Source: JAGQSZ01 sp049672765 (lineage in GTDB: Bacteria; Actinomycetota; Acidimicrobiia; Acidimicrobiales; Microtrichaceae). Taken from it: a DNA stretch of 8,124 nucleotides. The stretch lies in the NCBI GenBank assembly GCA_049672765.1, contig JBATWQ010000042.1:1-8124 (forward strand). Reading direction: 5' to 3'. This document shows, in pieces, positions 1 through 5,563 of the stretch. Each line of letters starts with the position of its first letter. The first letter of the stretch is position 1. Below the pieces are notes generated by a model, which saw only the letters and a program-made list of their open reading frames with translations, was not told where the DNA came from and did not search any database. A program made the translations under genes and the position numbers.

Positions 1-1
1 G

Positions 2-496
2 GCACCTTCGGTGGACCCACCCGAGGAATCGGCACGCTCCGGACCGTTCGAGGCGATGGTGCGCAAGGCGGGCATCGATGTCGATCTGTCGGGAATGGCC
101 GATGGCCGCGGATTTAGCCGTGTTATCGAGTTCCGCCAACCCACAATCCAGTCACATCCCGACCCGGGCCCGGGGCGGGTTTGCTTCTGGGTACGCCGTC
201 GCGACGGAATCGCACCAACGCCCGCGATAGTCGCGTTCATGGCCGACATGGTCCCCCTGTCTGTCGCCCACGCGGCCGGTGAGATCGCCGGGGGTATCAG
301 CCTGGACAACTCGATAAGGGTTGGCTCGTTCGGAGAGACCGAGTGGGTGCTCCTGGACATGCGACCACATCTGGCGGTCGGCGACTACGGCCACGGCGCG
401 GTCCACATCTGGAGCGAGACCGGACATCTGTTGGCCACGGCAAGCCAGTCGGCGTCCATGGTCCACTTCGATCGCGACGCGCTGGGACGGCTCTGA
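2..496 (+). CDS. Acyl-CoA thioesterase (TesB-like), C-terminal part, 5' end outside window
   Basis: Probably hydrolyses acyl-CoA to free fatty acid and CoA in the cytosol. The reading frame is open to the left edge, so the first GTG at position 11 need not be the true start; only about 164 C-terminal residues are seen. The segment RVGSFGETEWVLLDMRP, followed by a G-x-G-H-G turn, VHIWSETGHLLATASQSASM and a short tail, matches the last hotdog repeat of TesB/4HBT_3-type thioesterases, in which a W-L-L-D strand is followed by a 'G..LVA...Q' strand. Family members are usually about 270-290 residues with two hotdog folds, so roughly the N-terminal 100 or more residues are missing here. The catalytic Asp/Gln/Thr set cannot be assigned safely from this fragment. 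The family call rests on pattern recognition; the substrate chain length is unknown. It is 98 bases upstream of the next gene on the same strand, with a palindrome between them. Confidence 0.75.
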   Translation, partial: APSVDPPEESARSGPFEAMVRKAGIDVDLSGMADGRGFSRVIEFRQPTIQSHPDPGPGRVCFWVRRRDGIAPTPAIVAFMADMVPLSVAHAAGEIAGGISLDNSIRVGSFGETEWVLLDMRPHLAVGDYGHGAVHIWSETGHLLATASQSASMVHFDRDALGRL

Positions 497-509
497 CCGG
501 AGCAGCTCA

Positions 510-533
510 GCCCACGTGGGCACCCCGGTGGGC
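510..533. promoter_or_regulatory. Perfect 12-bp palindrome GCCCACGTGGGC with a second GTGGGC arm
   Basis: GCCCAC at 510-515 is directly followed by its complement GTGGGC at 516-521, and a second GTGGGC stands at 528-533. The left arm could therefore pair with either right arm, the second giving a 6-bp stem with a 12-base loop. It begins 13 bases after the thioesterase stop and lies 62 bases before the next start. No T-run follows, so a standard intrinsic terminator is not supported. An operator or a terminator without a U-tract are both possible. Confidence 0.3.
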
Positions 534-535
534 GA

Positions 536-569
536 ATTCCGTACCCGGACGTCGATATCGGAATACGAT
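536..569 (+). promoter_or_regulatory. Possible promoter region of the SHOCT-domain gene
   Basis: TACGAT at 564-569 matches 4 of 6 bases of a sigma-70 type -10 box and lies 25 bases before the ATG at 595. No convincing -35 box is at the usual spacing. An inverted repeat ATTCCG (536-541) / CGGAAT (559-564) flanks 17 bases and contains the 8-bp palindrome CGATATCG (553-560). The overlap with the -10 candidate would suit a repressor site. This is pattern-based only. Confidence 0.2.
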
Positions 570-584
570 CTTCGCACCACAACT

Positions 585-590
585 AGGAGG
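585..590 (+). promoter_or_regulatory. Ribosome binding site AGGAGG deciding the SHOCT gene start
   Basis: A perfect AGGAGG is followed by 4 bases and then the ATG at 595. It fixes this start against the longer open frame that begins upstream. Confidence 0.85.
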
Positions 591-594
591 AATC

Positions 595-996
595 ATGCTC
601 GCCTATGACTTCCCGTTGCTCAGTGTTTTCTTCAGCCTCCTCTACTTCTTCCTGTTCGTAATCTGGATCTGGATTGCCGTTTCGGTCACGGTGGACATCT
701 TTCGAAGTTCGGATCTGAACGGAATCTCGAAGGCGATTTGGGTGATCTTCGTGATCATCGCCCCGTACCTCGGTGTCTTCATCTATCTGATCGCCCGGGG
801 CGGCAAGATGCACGAGCGCCAGGTCAGGCAGGCCCAGGCCTCGCAGGCGGCCTTCGATCAGTACATCCAACACGCCACCGGCACCACCACCGATGTCGCC
901 GGCCAGCTCGAAAGGTTGGCGGCACTCCGCGAGAGCGGGGTATTGACCCCCGCGGAGTTCGACGTCCAGAAGGCCAGGCTCCTCAACGCCCAGTGA
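595..996 (+). CDS. Small membrane protein with PLDc_N-like segment and SHOCT domain
   Basis: Predicted 133-residue inner-membrane protein of unknown exact role. Residues about 8-33 and 45-67 are two hydrophobic helices. The stretch between and through them (V-D-I-F-R, then G-I-S-K-A-I-W-V-I-F-V, then the A-P-Y-L-G-V-F-I-Y-L-I-A-R-G end) is the signature of the PLDc_N family, a short two-helix module that is not itself a phospholipase. A polar linker (about 70-102) leads to residues 103-131 (QLERLAALRESGVLTPAEF...K.RLL), a classic SHOCT motif, a short C-terminal helical domain found on many actinobacterial membrane proteins. The start is chosen at ATG 595 because AGGAGG stands at 585-590; an upstream in-frame extension lacks such a site and reads as low-complexity Arg-rich sequence. 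It is convergent with the osmC gene. SHOCT domains are thought to mediate oligomerisation or protein contacts; no enzyme activity is implied. Confidence 0.85.
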   Translation: MLAYDFPLLSVFFSLLYFFLFVIWIWIAVSVTVDIFRSSDLNGISKAIWVIFVIIAPYLGVFIYLIARGGKMHERQVRQAQASQAAFDQYIQHATGTTTDVAGQLERLAALRESGVLTPAEFDVQKARLLNAQ

Positions 997-1021
997 ACGC
1001 AGGCACTTGTTGATGGTCACC

Positions 1022-1089
1022 TTTCTGTGACAATCGACCTTGGGTGACGTTCGGCTTTGGGTGACCCTCAGCTCTCGGTGACGTTCACC
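1022..1089. repeat. Four phased 17-bp units, each centred on GTGAC
   Basis: GTGAC occurs at 1027, 1044, 1061 and 1078, exactly 17 bases apart each time. Aligned units are 1022-1038, 1039-1055, 1056-1072 and 1073-1089, with a loose consensus yTTgg-GTGAC-gTTCgsC. A more diverged fifth unit may precede them at 1005-1021 (it ends GGTCACC, close to GTTCACC of the last unit). The array fills the gap between two convergent genes and enters the last codons of osmC. It may be a decayed tandem repeat or a set of binding sites. GTCAC (1016-1020) and GTGAC (1027-1031) can also form a 5-bp stem. Confidence 0.6.
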
Positions 1090-1505
1090 GTGATCTTCGT
1101 TCCGGCGAACAGTCGAGAGATCGGACAGAGTTCGGCAGCCTGATCGACGATCTTCTTGAAGCCCTCATGATCGAGTCCTTCGACCTGCCCCTTGACCGTC
1201 AGCTCCGAGGAGACGATCGTCGGCCTTCCGTCGACCTCGTCGAGAGTCACTGCGGCGGTAACGACGAGCTCACCTGGTGGCGTCTTGTTCTCGCCCAACA
1301 ACAGGGCGAGTGCCATCGAGAAGCAGCTTGAGTGAGCCGCAGCGGCAAGTTCCTCGGGGCTCGTCTTTCCGCCCGGATCCTCAGTTCTGGCAGCCCACGT
1401 AACCGGCAGGGCGTTGAGCGCCCCGCTTCCACCGCTCAGCGTTCCGGAGCCCTTCGCCAGTGAGTCGGTCCAAGTGGTTTCGGCTGTTCGAACTGCGATC
1501 GGCAT
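1068..1505 (-). CDS. osmC: OsmC-family peroxiredoxin
   Basis: Cytosolic thiol peroxidase that reduces organic hydroperoxides (and H2O2) using two cysteines. The 145-residue length is normal for OsmC. The motif T-S-P-E-E-L-A-A-A-A-H-S-S-C-F-S-M-A-L (about 48-66) carries the peroxidatic Cys61 and the conserved Glu pair 51-52. A second C-P-I-S motif carries the resolving Cys127. The N-terminal strand reading W-T-D-S-L-A-K-G-S-G-T-L is typical of OsmC rather than Ohr, and the C-terminal T-V-N-V-T strand is also as expected. The ATG is at 1505-1503, with AGGAGG (minus strand of 1510-1515) 4 bases before it. The gene follows the NuoF-like gene on the same strand by 137 bases, so co-transcription is possible, but an own promoter is equally possible. 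Nothing looks truncated. OsmC versus Ohr assignment is by motif; the thiol reductant is not predictable here. Confidence 0.93.
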   Translation of the reverse strand: MPIAVRTAETTWTDSLAKGSGTLSGGSGALNALPVTWAARTEDPGGKTSPEELAAAAHSSCFSMALALLLGENKTPPGELVVTAAVTLDEVDGRPTIVSSELTVKGQVEGLDHEGFKKIVDQAAELCPISRLFAGTKITVNVTES

Positions 1506-1599
1506 TTGTCCTCCTAGGACCTTTGTCGGCTCCGACCATCGGGGGCGACACTGGCCCCTTACCCAGCGACGGAGGAACCTAGCAATTGTCCGGTGACGC

Positions 1600-1623
1600 G
1601 TGGACCGGTGGACCGGTGGACCG
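1600..1623. repeat. Three exact tandem copies of the 8-mer GTGGACCG
   Basis: Copies are at 1600-1607, 1608-1615 and 1616-1623 with no mismatch. They lie in the 137-base gap between the NuoF-like gene and osmC, about 95 bases upstream of the osmC start. CCGG-TGGA-CCGG within the array can form small 4-bp stems. A GCTGC (1623-1627) / GCAGC (1635-1639) stem sits next to it, right after the NuoF-like stop. There is no T-run, so a terminator is unproven. The array may be slippage-prone. Confidence 0.75.
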
Positions 1624-1642
1624 CTGCGGCGATGGCAGCCGA

Positions 1643-3586
1643 TCAGACGAGCGTCGTCATCCTGGCCGCGGCCATACCCTCGAGCAGCATGCTCTTCTTT
1701 TCGGCATCCATCGTGTCGTTGAGAACCTCGAGCATCCGGTCCTCATCGTCGCAATGCCTGCGCAGCTCGTTTCCGAACGATCGCAGCGATGCCTTGTACT
1801 GTCCCTCGTCCAACGAATCGCTGCCCAGTAGATTGGCAAGGGCGAGCATCAGATCACCGCGCTCTTCAGCGGTATCGGCGAGCATCTCTCCGTCTTCACC
1901 ACCGTAGCGACGGGCGGTCGGATAGAGCACCCGCCTGGTTACGTCGATGTGCACCTTCGCGATGTGGGCGAGCTTGCCGAGCTGATTGGGCCGGTCGGCC
2001 TCGTCGCAGTTGAGGGCGTCGAAGACCAGACGATCCAGCAGATCATGGGCCTCGTCGATGATTCGCAACGGATGCTCGTCGGTAAGAACCGAATGGGGGC
2101 TCCACTCCTCCCAGCGATGGACCCTGGTGGGCTCGAGTATCAGTACCTCGGTATTACCCAGCCGTGCTGCAGGAGCGATGCCGGAGTCCAGGTTGTCGTA
2201 GCTCCAGTCAGGCTGCTTGGACACCTGGGTGGAACTCAAACTCGAGTGGCCTCCGACCAGGTCCGAGATCGGAGCGATGAGTACCGGGCTCAGGACCGGG
2301 GGTAGCGCCGCTCCAGTTCCGACGACGGTTCGTCCCTCGATGACGTCGCCGAACAGCCGCATGAGGCTGCCGACGACGTCCTCCTGTTGGCGGGCCAGGT
2401 TGCAGCGCGCACCAATCGCGACGGTCTGGACACGCCGCTCGATCTCGTCGACCTGGCTGGCGGTGATCTCCGAGCGGCGGGCTACCGTCAGCAAGTCGGA
2501 CAGCTCCAAACCATCCATTTTGCAGGGCTCACACTGCCCACACGATTCGACGCCCAGGAACCGCGACACGCCTTGGGCTACCGCCACCGGGTCAGTCTGG
2601 TCGTCGAACACCACGAAGCCGGCCGACCCGAGTCCGGTTCCCGCGGCCCTCATGTCCTCGTAGGTAAGCGGAGTGTCGAGCTTGCTCGCCGGAATCATCG
2701 CGTTCGCAGTTCCGGAGAGGACCACGCCTATGCGGGATCCCTCAGCGGCACCCCATCCGATGGTCCCGATGGCCTCGCGCAGAGTCGTACCCATCGGCAC
2801 CTCCGCCACGCCGTCCCGGCGGGTTGCGCCACTCACGGTGACGATGATCGTTCCGGGGGACTTGTCCGTGCCGAACTCACGGAACCATTTCGTACCGTTG
2901 GTGACGATGAGAGGAATGTTGGCGAGTGTCTCTACATTGTCGACCAGTGCCGGGGGTTCGTCGGACCCGCCGAGGGTGGCCAGGTTCACCCCGCCCGCAG
3001 AGCGGGTGTCGCCCTCCTCAAGGCCTCTTCTGAACGGCGGGGTGACCCGGGGGAAGGGCTGGCGGCCCTCGATCACTTCGAGCATCGCCGTCTCTTCGCC
3101 GAACAAATAGGCGTCCGGTCCTAGGACCAGAGCGACGTCGAGATCGTCGAACCAGCCTGCCTCGGTGGCATCGGTTATGGCCCGGTCCAAACGGTGTACC
3201 TCACGTCCGAACGACGCCTTGATACCAATTCTGATTCTGGGCGCTCCGACCGCGACGGCAGCTATGGCTGCCCCCTCCAGCACCCGGTAGGGGTTGATCC
3301 GGATGAGCGCACGATCCTTGAACGTTCCGGGTTCGCCCTCGGCCGCGTTGACGACGACCGTTGTGGGAAGCACATCGGACCTTGACGCTGCAACGGTCTG
3401 CCACTTCAGCCCGGTTGGGAATCCAGCACCGCCACGACCGCGAAGTCCGGCGTCCAGGATCAGCTCGGCGAGCTCTTCAGGGCCGATCTGTCGTGCGATG
3501 TCCAAGCCGGACCCGCCACCTGCGGCCGTGTAGTCAGCAAGAGTGTCGACCGCCTCACGATCAAGCACCCGGTTTACGGTCAACAT
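1643..3586 (-). CDS. NuoF-like NADH dehydrogenase flavoprotein fused to a hemerythrin-like C-terminal domain
   Basis: Residues 1-425 form a complete NuoF/51-kDa module that takes a hydride from NADH on FMN and passes electrons to a 4Fe-4S cluster. FMN and NADH sites are G50-R-G-G-A-G-F-P-T-G59, N80-A-A-E-G-E-P-G-T-F-K-D-R92 and E164-E-T-A with the following E-G-R-Q-P-F-P-R. An SLBB-like stretch spans about 243-300. The cluster ligands C349, C352, C355 and C395 are all present. After a linker (about 426-500), residues 500-647 are helical and resemble an HHE domain: D-E-H505, H546 followed by VLYP, and H611-C-D-D-E615. The helix-2 Glu is Thr550 and no His sits in helix 3, so a di-iron site looks incomplete. 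E. coli NuoF has about 445 residues, so some 200 are extra. No NuoE or NuoG is nearby, so this is probably not a complex I subunit. The start ATG has AAGGAGGA eight bases upstream. The NuoF call is firm; the HHE call is moderate. Confidence 0.88.
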   Translation of the reverse strand: MLTVNRVLDREAVDTLADYTAAGGGSGLDIARQIGPEELAELILDAGLRGRGGAGFPTGLKWQTVAASRSDVLPTTVVVNAAEGEPGTFKDRALIRINPYRVLEGAAIAAVAVGAPRIRIGIKASFGREVHRLDRAITDATEAGWFDDLDVALVLGPDAYLFGEETAMLEVIEGRQPFPRVTPPFRRGLEEGDTRSAGGVNLATLGGSDEPPALVDNVETLANIPLIVTNGTKWFREFGTDKSPGTIIVTVSGATRRDGVAEVPMGTTLREAIGTIGWGAAEGSRIGVVLSGTANAMIPASKLDTPLTYEDMRAAGTGLGSAGFVVFDDQTDPVAVAQGVSRFLGVESCGQCEPCKMDGLELSDLLTVARRSEITASQVDEIERRVQTVAIGARCNLARQQEDVVGSLMRLFGDVIEGRTVVGTGAALPPVLSPVLIAPISDLVGGHSSLSSTQVSKQPDWSYDNLDSGIAPAARLGNTEVLILEPTRVHRWEEWSPHSVLTDEHPLRIIDEAHDLLDRLVFDALNCDEADRPNQLGKLAHIAKVHIDVTRRVLYPTARRYGGEDGEMLADTAEERGDLMLALANLLGSDSLDEGQYKASLRSFGNELRRHCDDEDRMLEVLNDTMDAEKKSMLLEGMAAARMTTLV

Positions 3587-3594
3587 TGATGTGA

Positions 3595-3602
3595 TCCTCC
3601 TT
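3595..3602 (-). promoter_or_regulatory. Ribosome binding site of the NuoF-like gene
   Basis: On the minus strand this reads AAGGAGGA, with 8 bases to the ATG at 3586. The strong match supports this start. Confidence 0.8.
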
Positions 3603-3693
3603 GACTGACTACTTCACTGGCTGAATTCAGAACTGTCACCGTTGTGTCCTCCGAGAGCCGACCGCGCCCACCGAAGCTCAAGCTGTGACGGAC

Positions 3694-3723
3694 CATATAC
3701 CCGCGCCGCACTGTTTCTCCGAA
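3694..3723 (-). promoter_or_regulatory. Possible promoter of the NuoF-like gene
   Basis: On the minus strand, TTCGGA (3723-3718) is followed after 18 bases by TATATG (3699-3694). The -10 candidate matches 4 of 6 consensus bases and is one of few AT-rich hexamers here; the -35 candidate matches only 3 of 6. The implied leader is about 100 bases. This is a weak call. Confidence 0.25.
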
Positions 3724-3726
3724 CAT

Positions 3727-3757
3727 CGTTGCCAACGGCGTCTGTTGGGTACATACG
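3727..3757 (+). promoter_or_regulatory. Possible promoter of the aldo/keto reductase gene with an operator over its -35 box
   Basis: TTGCCA at 3729-3734 matches 5 of 6 bases of a -35 box. CATACG at 3752-3757 is 17 bases on and matches only 3 of 6 of a -10 box. The palindrome CGTTG-C-CAACG (3727-3737) covers the -35 candidate exactly, as a repressor site would. The leader to the ATG at 3844 would be about 80 bases. The call is inferred from pattern alone. Confidence 0.27.
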
Positions 3758-3789
3758 CACCAACTGGCTGAATCGACTCCTGCACCAAC
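3757..3789 (+). repeat. Direct repeat GCACCAAC, two copies 25 bases apart
   Basis: Exact copies are at 3757-3764 and 3782-3789. The half-site CCAAC or its complement GTTGG also appears at 3744-3748 and as CAAC in the palindrome at 3727-3737. The cluster lies 55-117 bases upstream of the aldo/keto reductase start and could bind a regulator. A separate 11-base repeat, ACTGGCTGAAT, is at 3616-3626 and 3763-3773, overlapping this element. Confidence 0.4.
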
Positions 3790-3843
3790 GCGTTCGTAGC
3801 CGTTTCTGTAGTCAGCGACTCCGCAGCTTGGGAAAGGATCGAG

Positions 3844-4686
3844 ATGAGCAATACGTGGGCTATCGGGGGAGACCTCAAGGTGCATCGGCTCGGCTTTGGA
3901 GCCATGCGAATCACCGGCGAAGGGATCTGGGGAGAACCGGAGGACCGTACAGAATGCCTCGCCGTGCTGCGCAGGGCTGTCGATCTGGGAGTTGATCTGA
4001 TCGATACCGCAGATTCCTATGGCCCCAATGTCAGCGAGGAGTTGATCGCAGAGGCGCTGAGCCCCTATTCGGATCACCTGGTCATTGCCACCAAGGCCGG
4101 GCTGTTGCGGGACGGACCGGGAAAATGGCGTCCCGACGGTCGCCCGGAGCATCTACGCGAGGCCGTCGAGGGGAGTCTCGCCCGGCTGCAGATGGAGCGG
4201 GTGCCGCTGCTCCAGTTCCATCGGCCTGATCCCGAGGTACCGCTCGAAGAGTCGCTGGGTGAGCTCGTCAACATGCAGTCCGAGGGAAAGATCCAACATA
4301 TCGGTGTCTGCAATGTCAACGACGAGCAGCTTTCGACGGCGTTGGGTGTTGCCCGGATCGTCAGCGTGCAGAATCGCTACAACGTCGATGACCGTCATTC
4401 CGAGTCCCTGATCGACCGCTGTGAAACCGAACAGATCGCGTTCTTTCCATGGGCCCCACTCGGAGGCGGGACCTGGGACAGGGGCGAGGTGCCACTTCGT
4501 TCAGCCGCCCATCGTCACGGGGTCACGCCGGATCAGGTGGCCCTGGCCTGGCTCCTGGCCAGATCCCCTGCTGTGCTCCCGATCCCGGGAACCTCGTCGG
4601 TGAAACATCTGGAAGACAACGTCTCGGCTCGCACCCTCGAACTGACGAGCGAGGAGCTCTCGACCCTGGACCACCTCTTCGACTAG
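3844..4686 (+). CDS. Aldo/keto reductase
   Basis: Cytosolic NAD(P)H-dependent oxidoreductase of the AKR superfamily that reduces aldehydes or ketones to alcohols; the substrate is unknown. The 280-residue length fits a single (beta/alpha)8 barrel. The catalytic tetrad is visible: D54 in LIDTADSYG, Y59 in the same motif, K84 in VIATKAG, and H126 in LLQFHRPDP. The N-terminal L-G-F-G-A-M-R-I strand and the C-terminal cofactor-binding segment I-P-G-T-S-S-V-K-H-L-E-D-N (about 251-263) are typical; a basic residue after the Ser pair is often linked to NADPH preference. The ATG at 3844 is preceded by GAAAGGA ending 5 bases upstream. It is divergent from the NuoF-like gene, with 257 bases between the starts, and convergent with the crotonase gene, with 49 bases between the stops. 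The sequence resembles the oxidoreductase YajO/Tas-like or PdxI-like bacterial groups, but no close assignment is claimed. Confidence 0.93.
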   Translation: MSNTWAIGGDLKVHRLGFGAMRITGEGIWGEPEDRTECLAVLRRAVDLGVDLIDTADSYGPNVSEELIAEALSPYSDHLVIATKAGLLRDGPGKWRPDGRPEHLREAVEGSLARLQMERVPLLQFHRPDPEVPLEESLGELVNMQSEGKIQHIGVCNVNDEQLSTALGVARIVSVQNRYNVDDRHSESLIDRCETEQIAFFPWAPLGGGTWDRGEVPLRSAAHRHGVTPDQVALAWLLARSPAVLPIPGTSSVKHLEDNVSARTLELTSEELSTLDHLFD

Positions 4687-4714
4687 CTACCGACCGGGTA
4701 TCCGAAGGTACCGA

Positions 4715-4742
4715 GGACAGCCGCCGAGGTCAGCCTCAGTCC
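4715..4742. terminator. Possible shared hairpin between convergent genes
   Basis: GGAC (4715-4718) pairs with GTCC (4739-4742), and inside it GAGG (4726-4729) pairs with CCTC (4734-4737), so nested short stems can form at the meeting point of the aldo/keto reductase and crotonase genes. The stems are only 4 bp each, no T-run follows, and the right arm lies inside the end of the crotonase gene. Weak support. Confidence 0.2.
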
Positions 4743-5563
4743 TTGAACTCCGGAGGGCGTCCCTCCCTGCGAGCCCGGGTCGCTTCCTCGAAGTTCTGCG
4801 TCGTCATCCTGACAAAGAGCTGGGTGTGGCTCTCCATCTCTATGGCCGCCCGCAGGCTTCCTGTCTCGAGACCCGCCCACATCATGCGCTTGGTCAGCGC
4901 CACTCCTTGGGGGCTCCAGCCGTTTATCTGATCGGCCAGGTCCAGCGCTTCATCGAGCAGATGCCCATCAGGGACGGCACGCGAGACGATCCCCATTTCG
5001 ACGGCCTCGGAAGCGGCTATGTCGCGGCCCGACAGCATGATCTCGAACGCCCGCGACGAGCCGATCGCACGGGGTAACAAGAAACTCAGGCCGAGTTCTG
5101 TCGCGGTCAGGCCGTTGTTGATACCCGCAGCCCGGAAGTACGCCGATTCGGAGGCGATGCGAATGTCGCCTCCCATTGCCAGACAGAACCCGCCACCGAT
5201 CGCGGCTCCATTGATCGCGCAGATCACCGGCTGGGACATCCGCTGCATCTTGGGGACCAGGTCTGCGAGTAGCGACATCGCCCTCGTTGCTATTCGACTG
5301 AGACCCAGCCCGTCGATGTTGGGAGGGGGCTCCAGGCTCTGGGTGTCCGCCCCCGAACAGAACCCGCGTCCTTCGCCCGTCAGGATGACGGTTGTGGTGT
5401 CGTTCTCTGCGGCAACGGCGTCCAAGGCTTCGTGCAGCGGCACCATCAGCTCGAATCCCATCGAGTTCATACGCTCGGGGCGGGCCATGGTTATTACGGC
5501 AGTGTGTGGGCGGGGATGCTCCACCCGGATGAACTCGTTCGTCGGTTCGCTGCCGTTACTCAC
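4736..5563 (-). CDS. Enoyl-CoA hydratase/isomerase (crotonase) family protein with atypical active site
   Basis: A 275-residue crotonase fold protein, expected to bind acyl-CoA; the reaction is uncertain. Oxyanion-hole segments are present: G-F-C-S-G-A-D (about 67-73) and N-G-A-A-I-G-G-G-F (about 118-126), followed by G-G-D-I-R-I-A-S. However, the residues that align with the two catalytic glutamates of classical hydratases (rat E144 and E164) are Cys127 and Gly147. A Glu at 156 in the T-A-T-E-L-G-L-S segment, a variant seen in some actinobacterial EchA-like proteins, may serve instead. The C-terminal helices (L-T-K-R-M-M, about 223-228, then an acidic/basic tail to F-K-D) look normal. The start is GTG at 5563; it shares GTGA with the stop of the upstream gene and has no clear Shine-Dalgarno site, so translation probably depends on coupling. 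It may act as an isomerase, hydrolase or non-canonical hydratase in lipid or aromatic acid breakdown. Confidence 0.9.
   Translation of the reverse strand: MSNGSEPTNEFIRVEHPRPHTAVITMARPERMNSMGFELMVPLHEALDAVAAENDTTTVILTGEGRGFCSGADTQSLEPPPNIDGLGLSRIATRAMSLLADLVPKMQRMSQPVICAINGAAIGGGFCLAMGGDIRIASESAYFRAAGINNGLTATELGLSFLLPRAIGSSRAFEIMLSGRDIAASEAVEMGIVSRAVPDGHLLDEALDLADQINGWSPQGVALTKRMMWAGLETGSLRAAIEMESHTQLFVRMTTQNFEEATRARREGRPPEFKD

Noticed and set aside
1570..1585. osmC promoter with TTGCTA as -35 on the minus strand
   Set aside because: The hexamer at the required distance (TAAGGG or GTAAGG) matches the -10 consensus poorly, so no promoter is called.
1623..1639. Terminator hairpin GCTGC/GCAGC after the NuoF-like stop
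   Set aside because: The stem is only 5 bp and no T-run follows on the minus strand.
2387..3124. 245-codon open frame on the plus strand inside the NuoF-like gene
   Set aside because: It is antisense to conserved NuoF motifs, has no recognisable domain and no convincing ribosome site.
1643..3586. Complex I (nuo) operon
   Set aside because: Only a NuoF-like protein is present; neighbours on both sides are unrelated, and the C-terminal extension is not found in standard NuoF.
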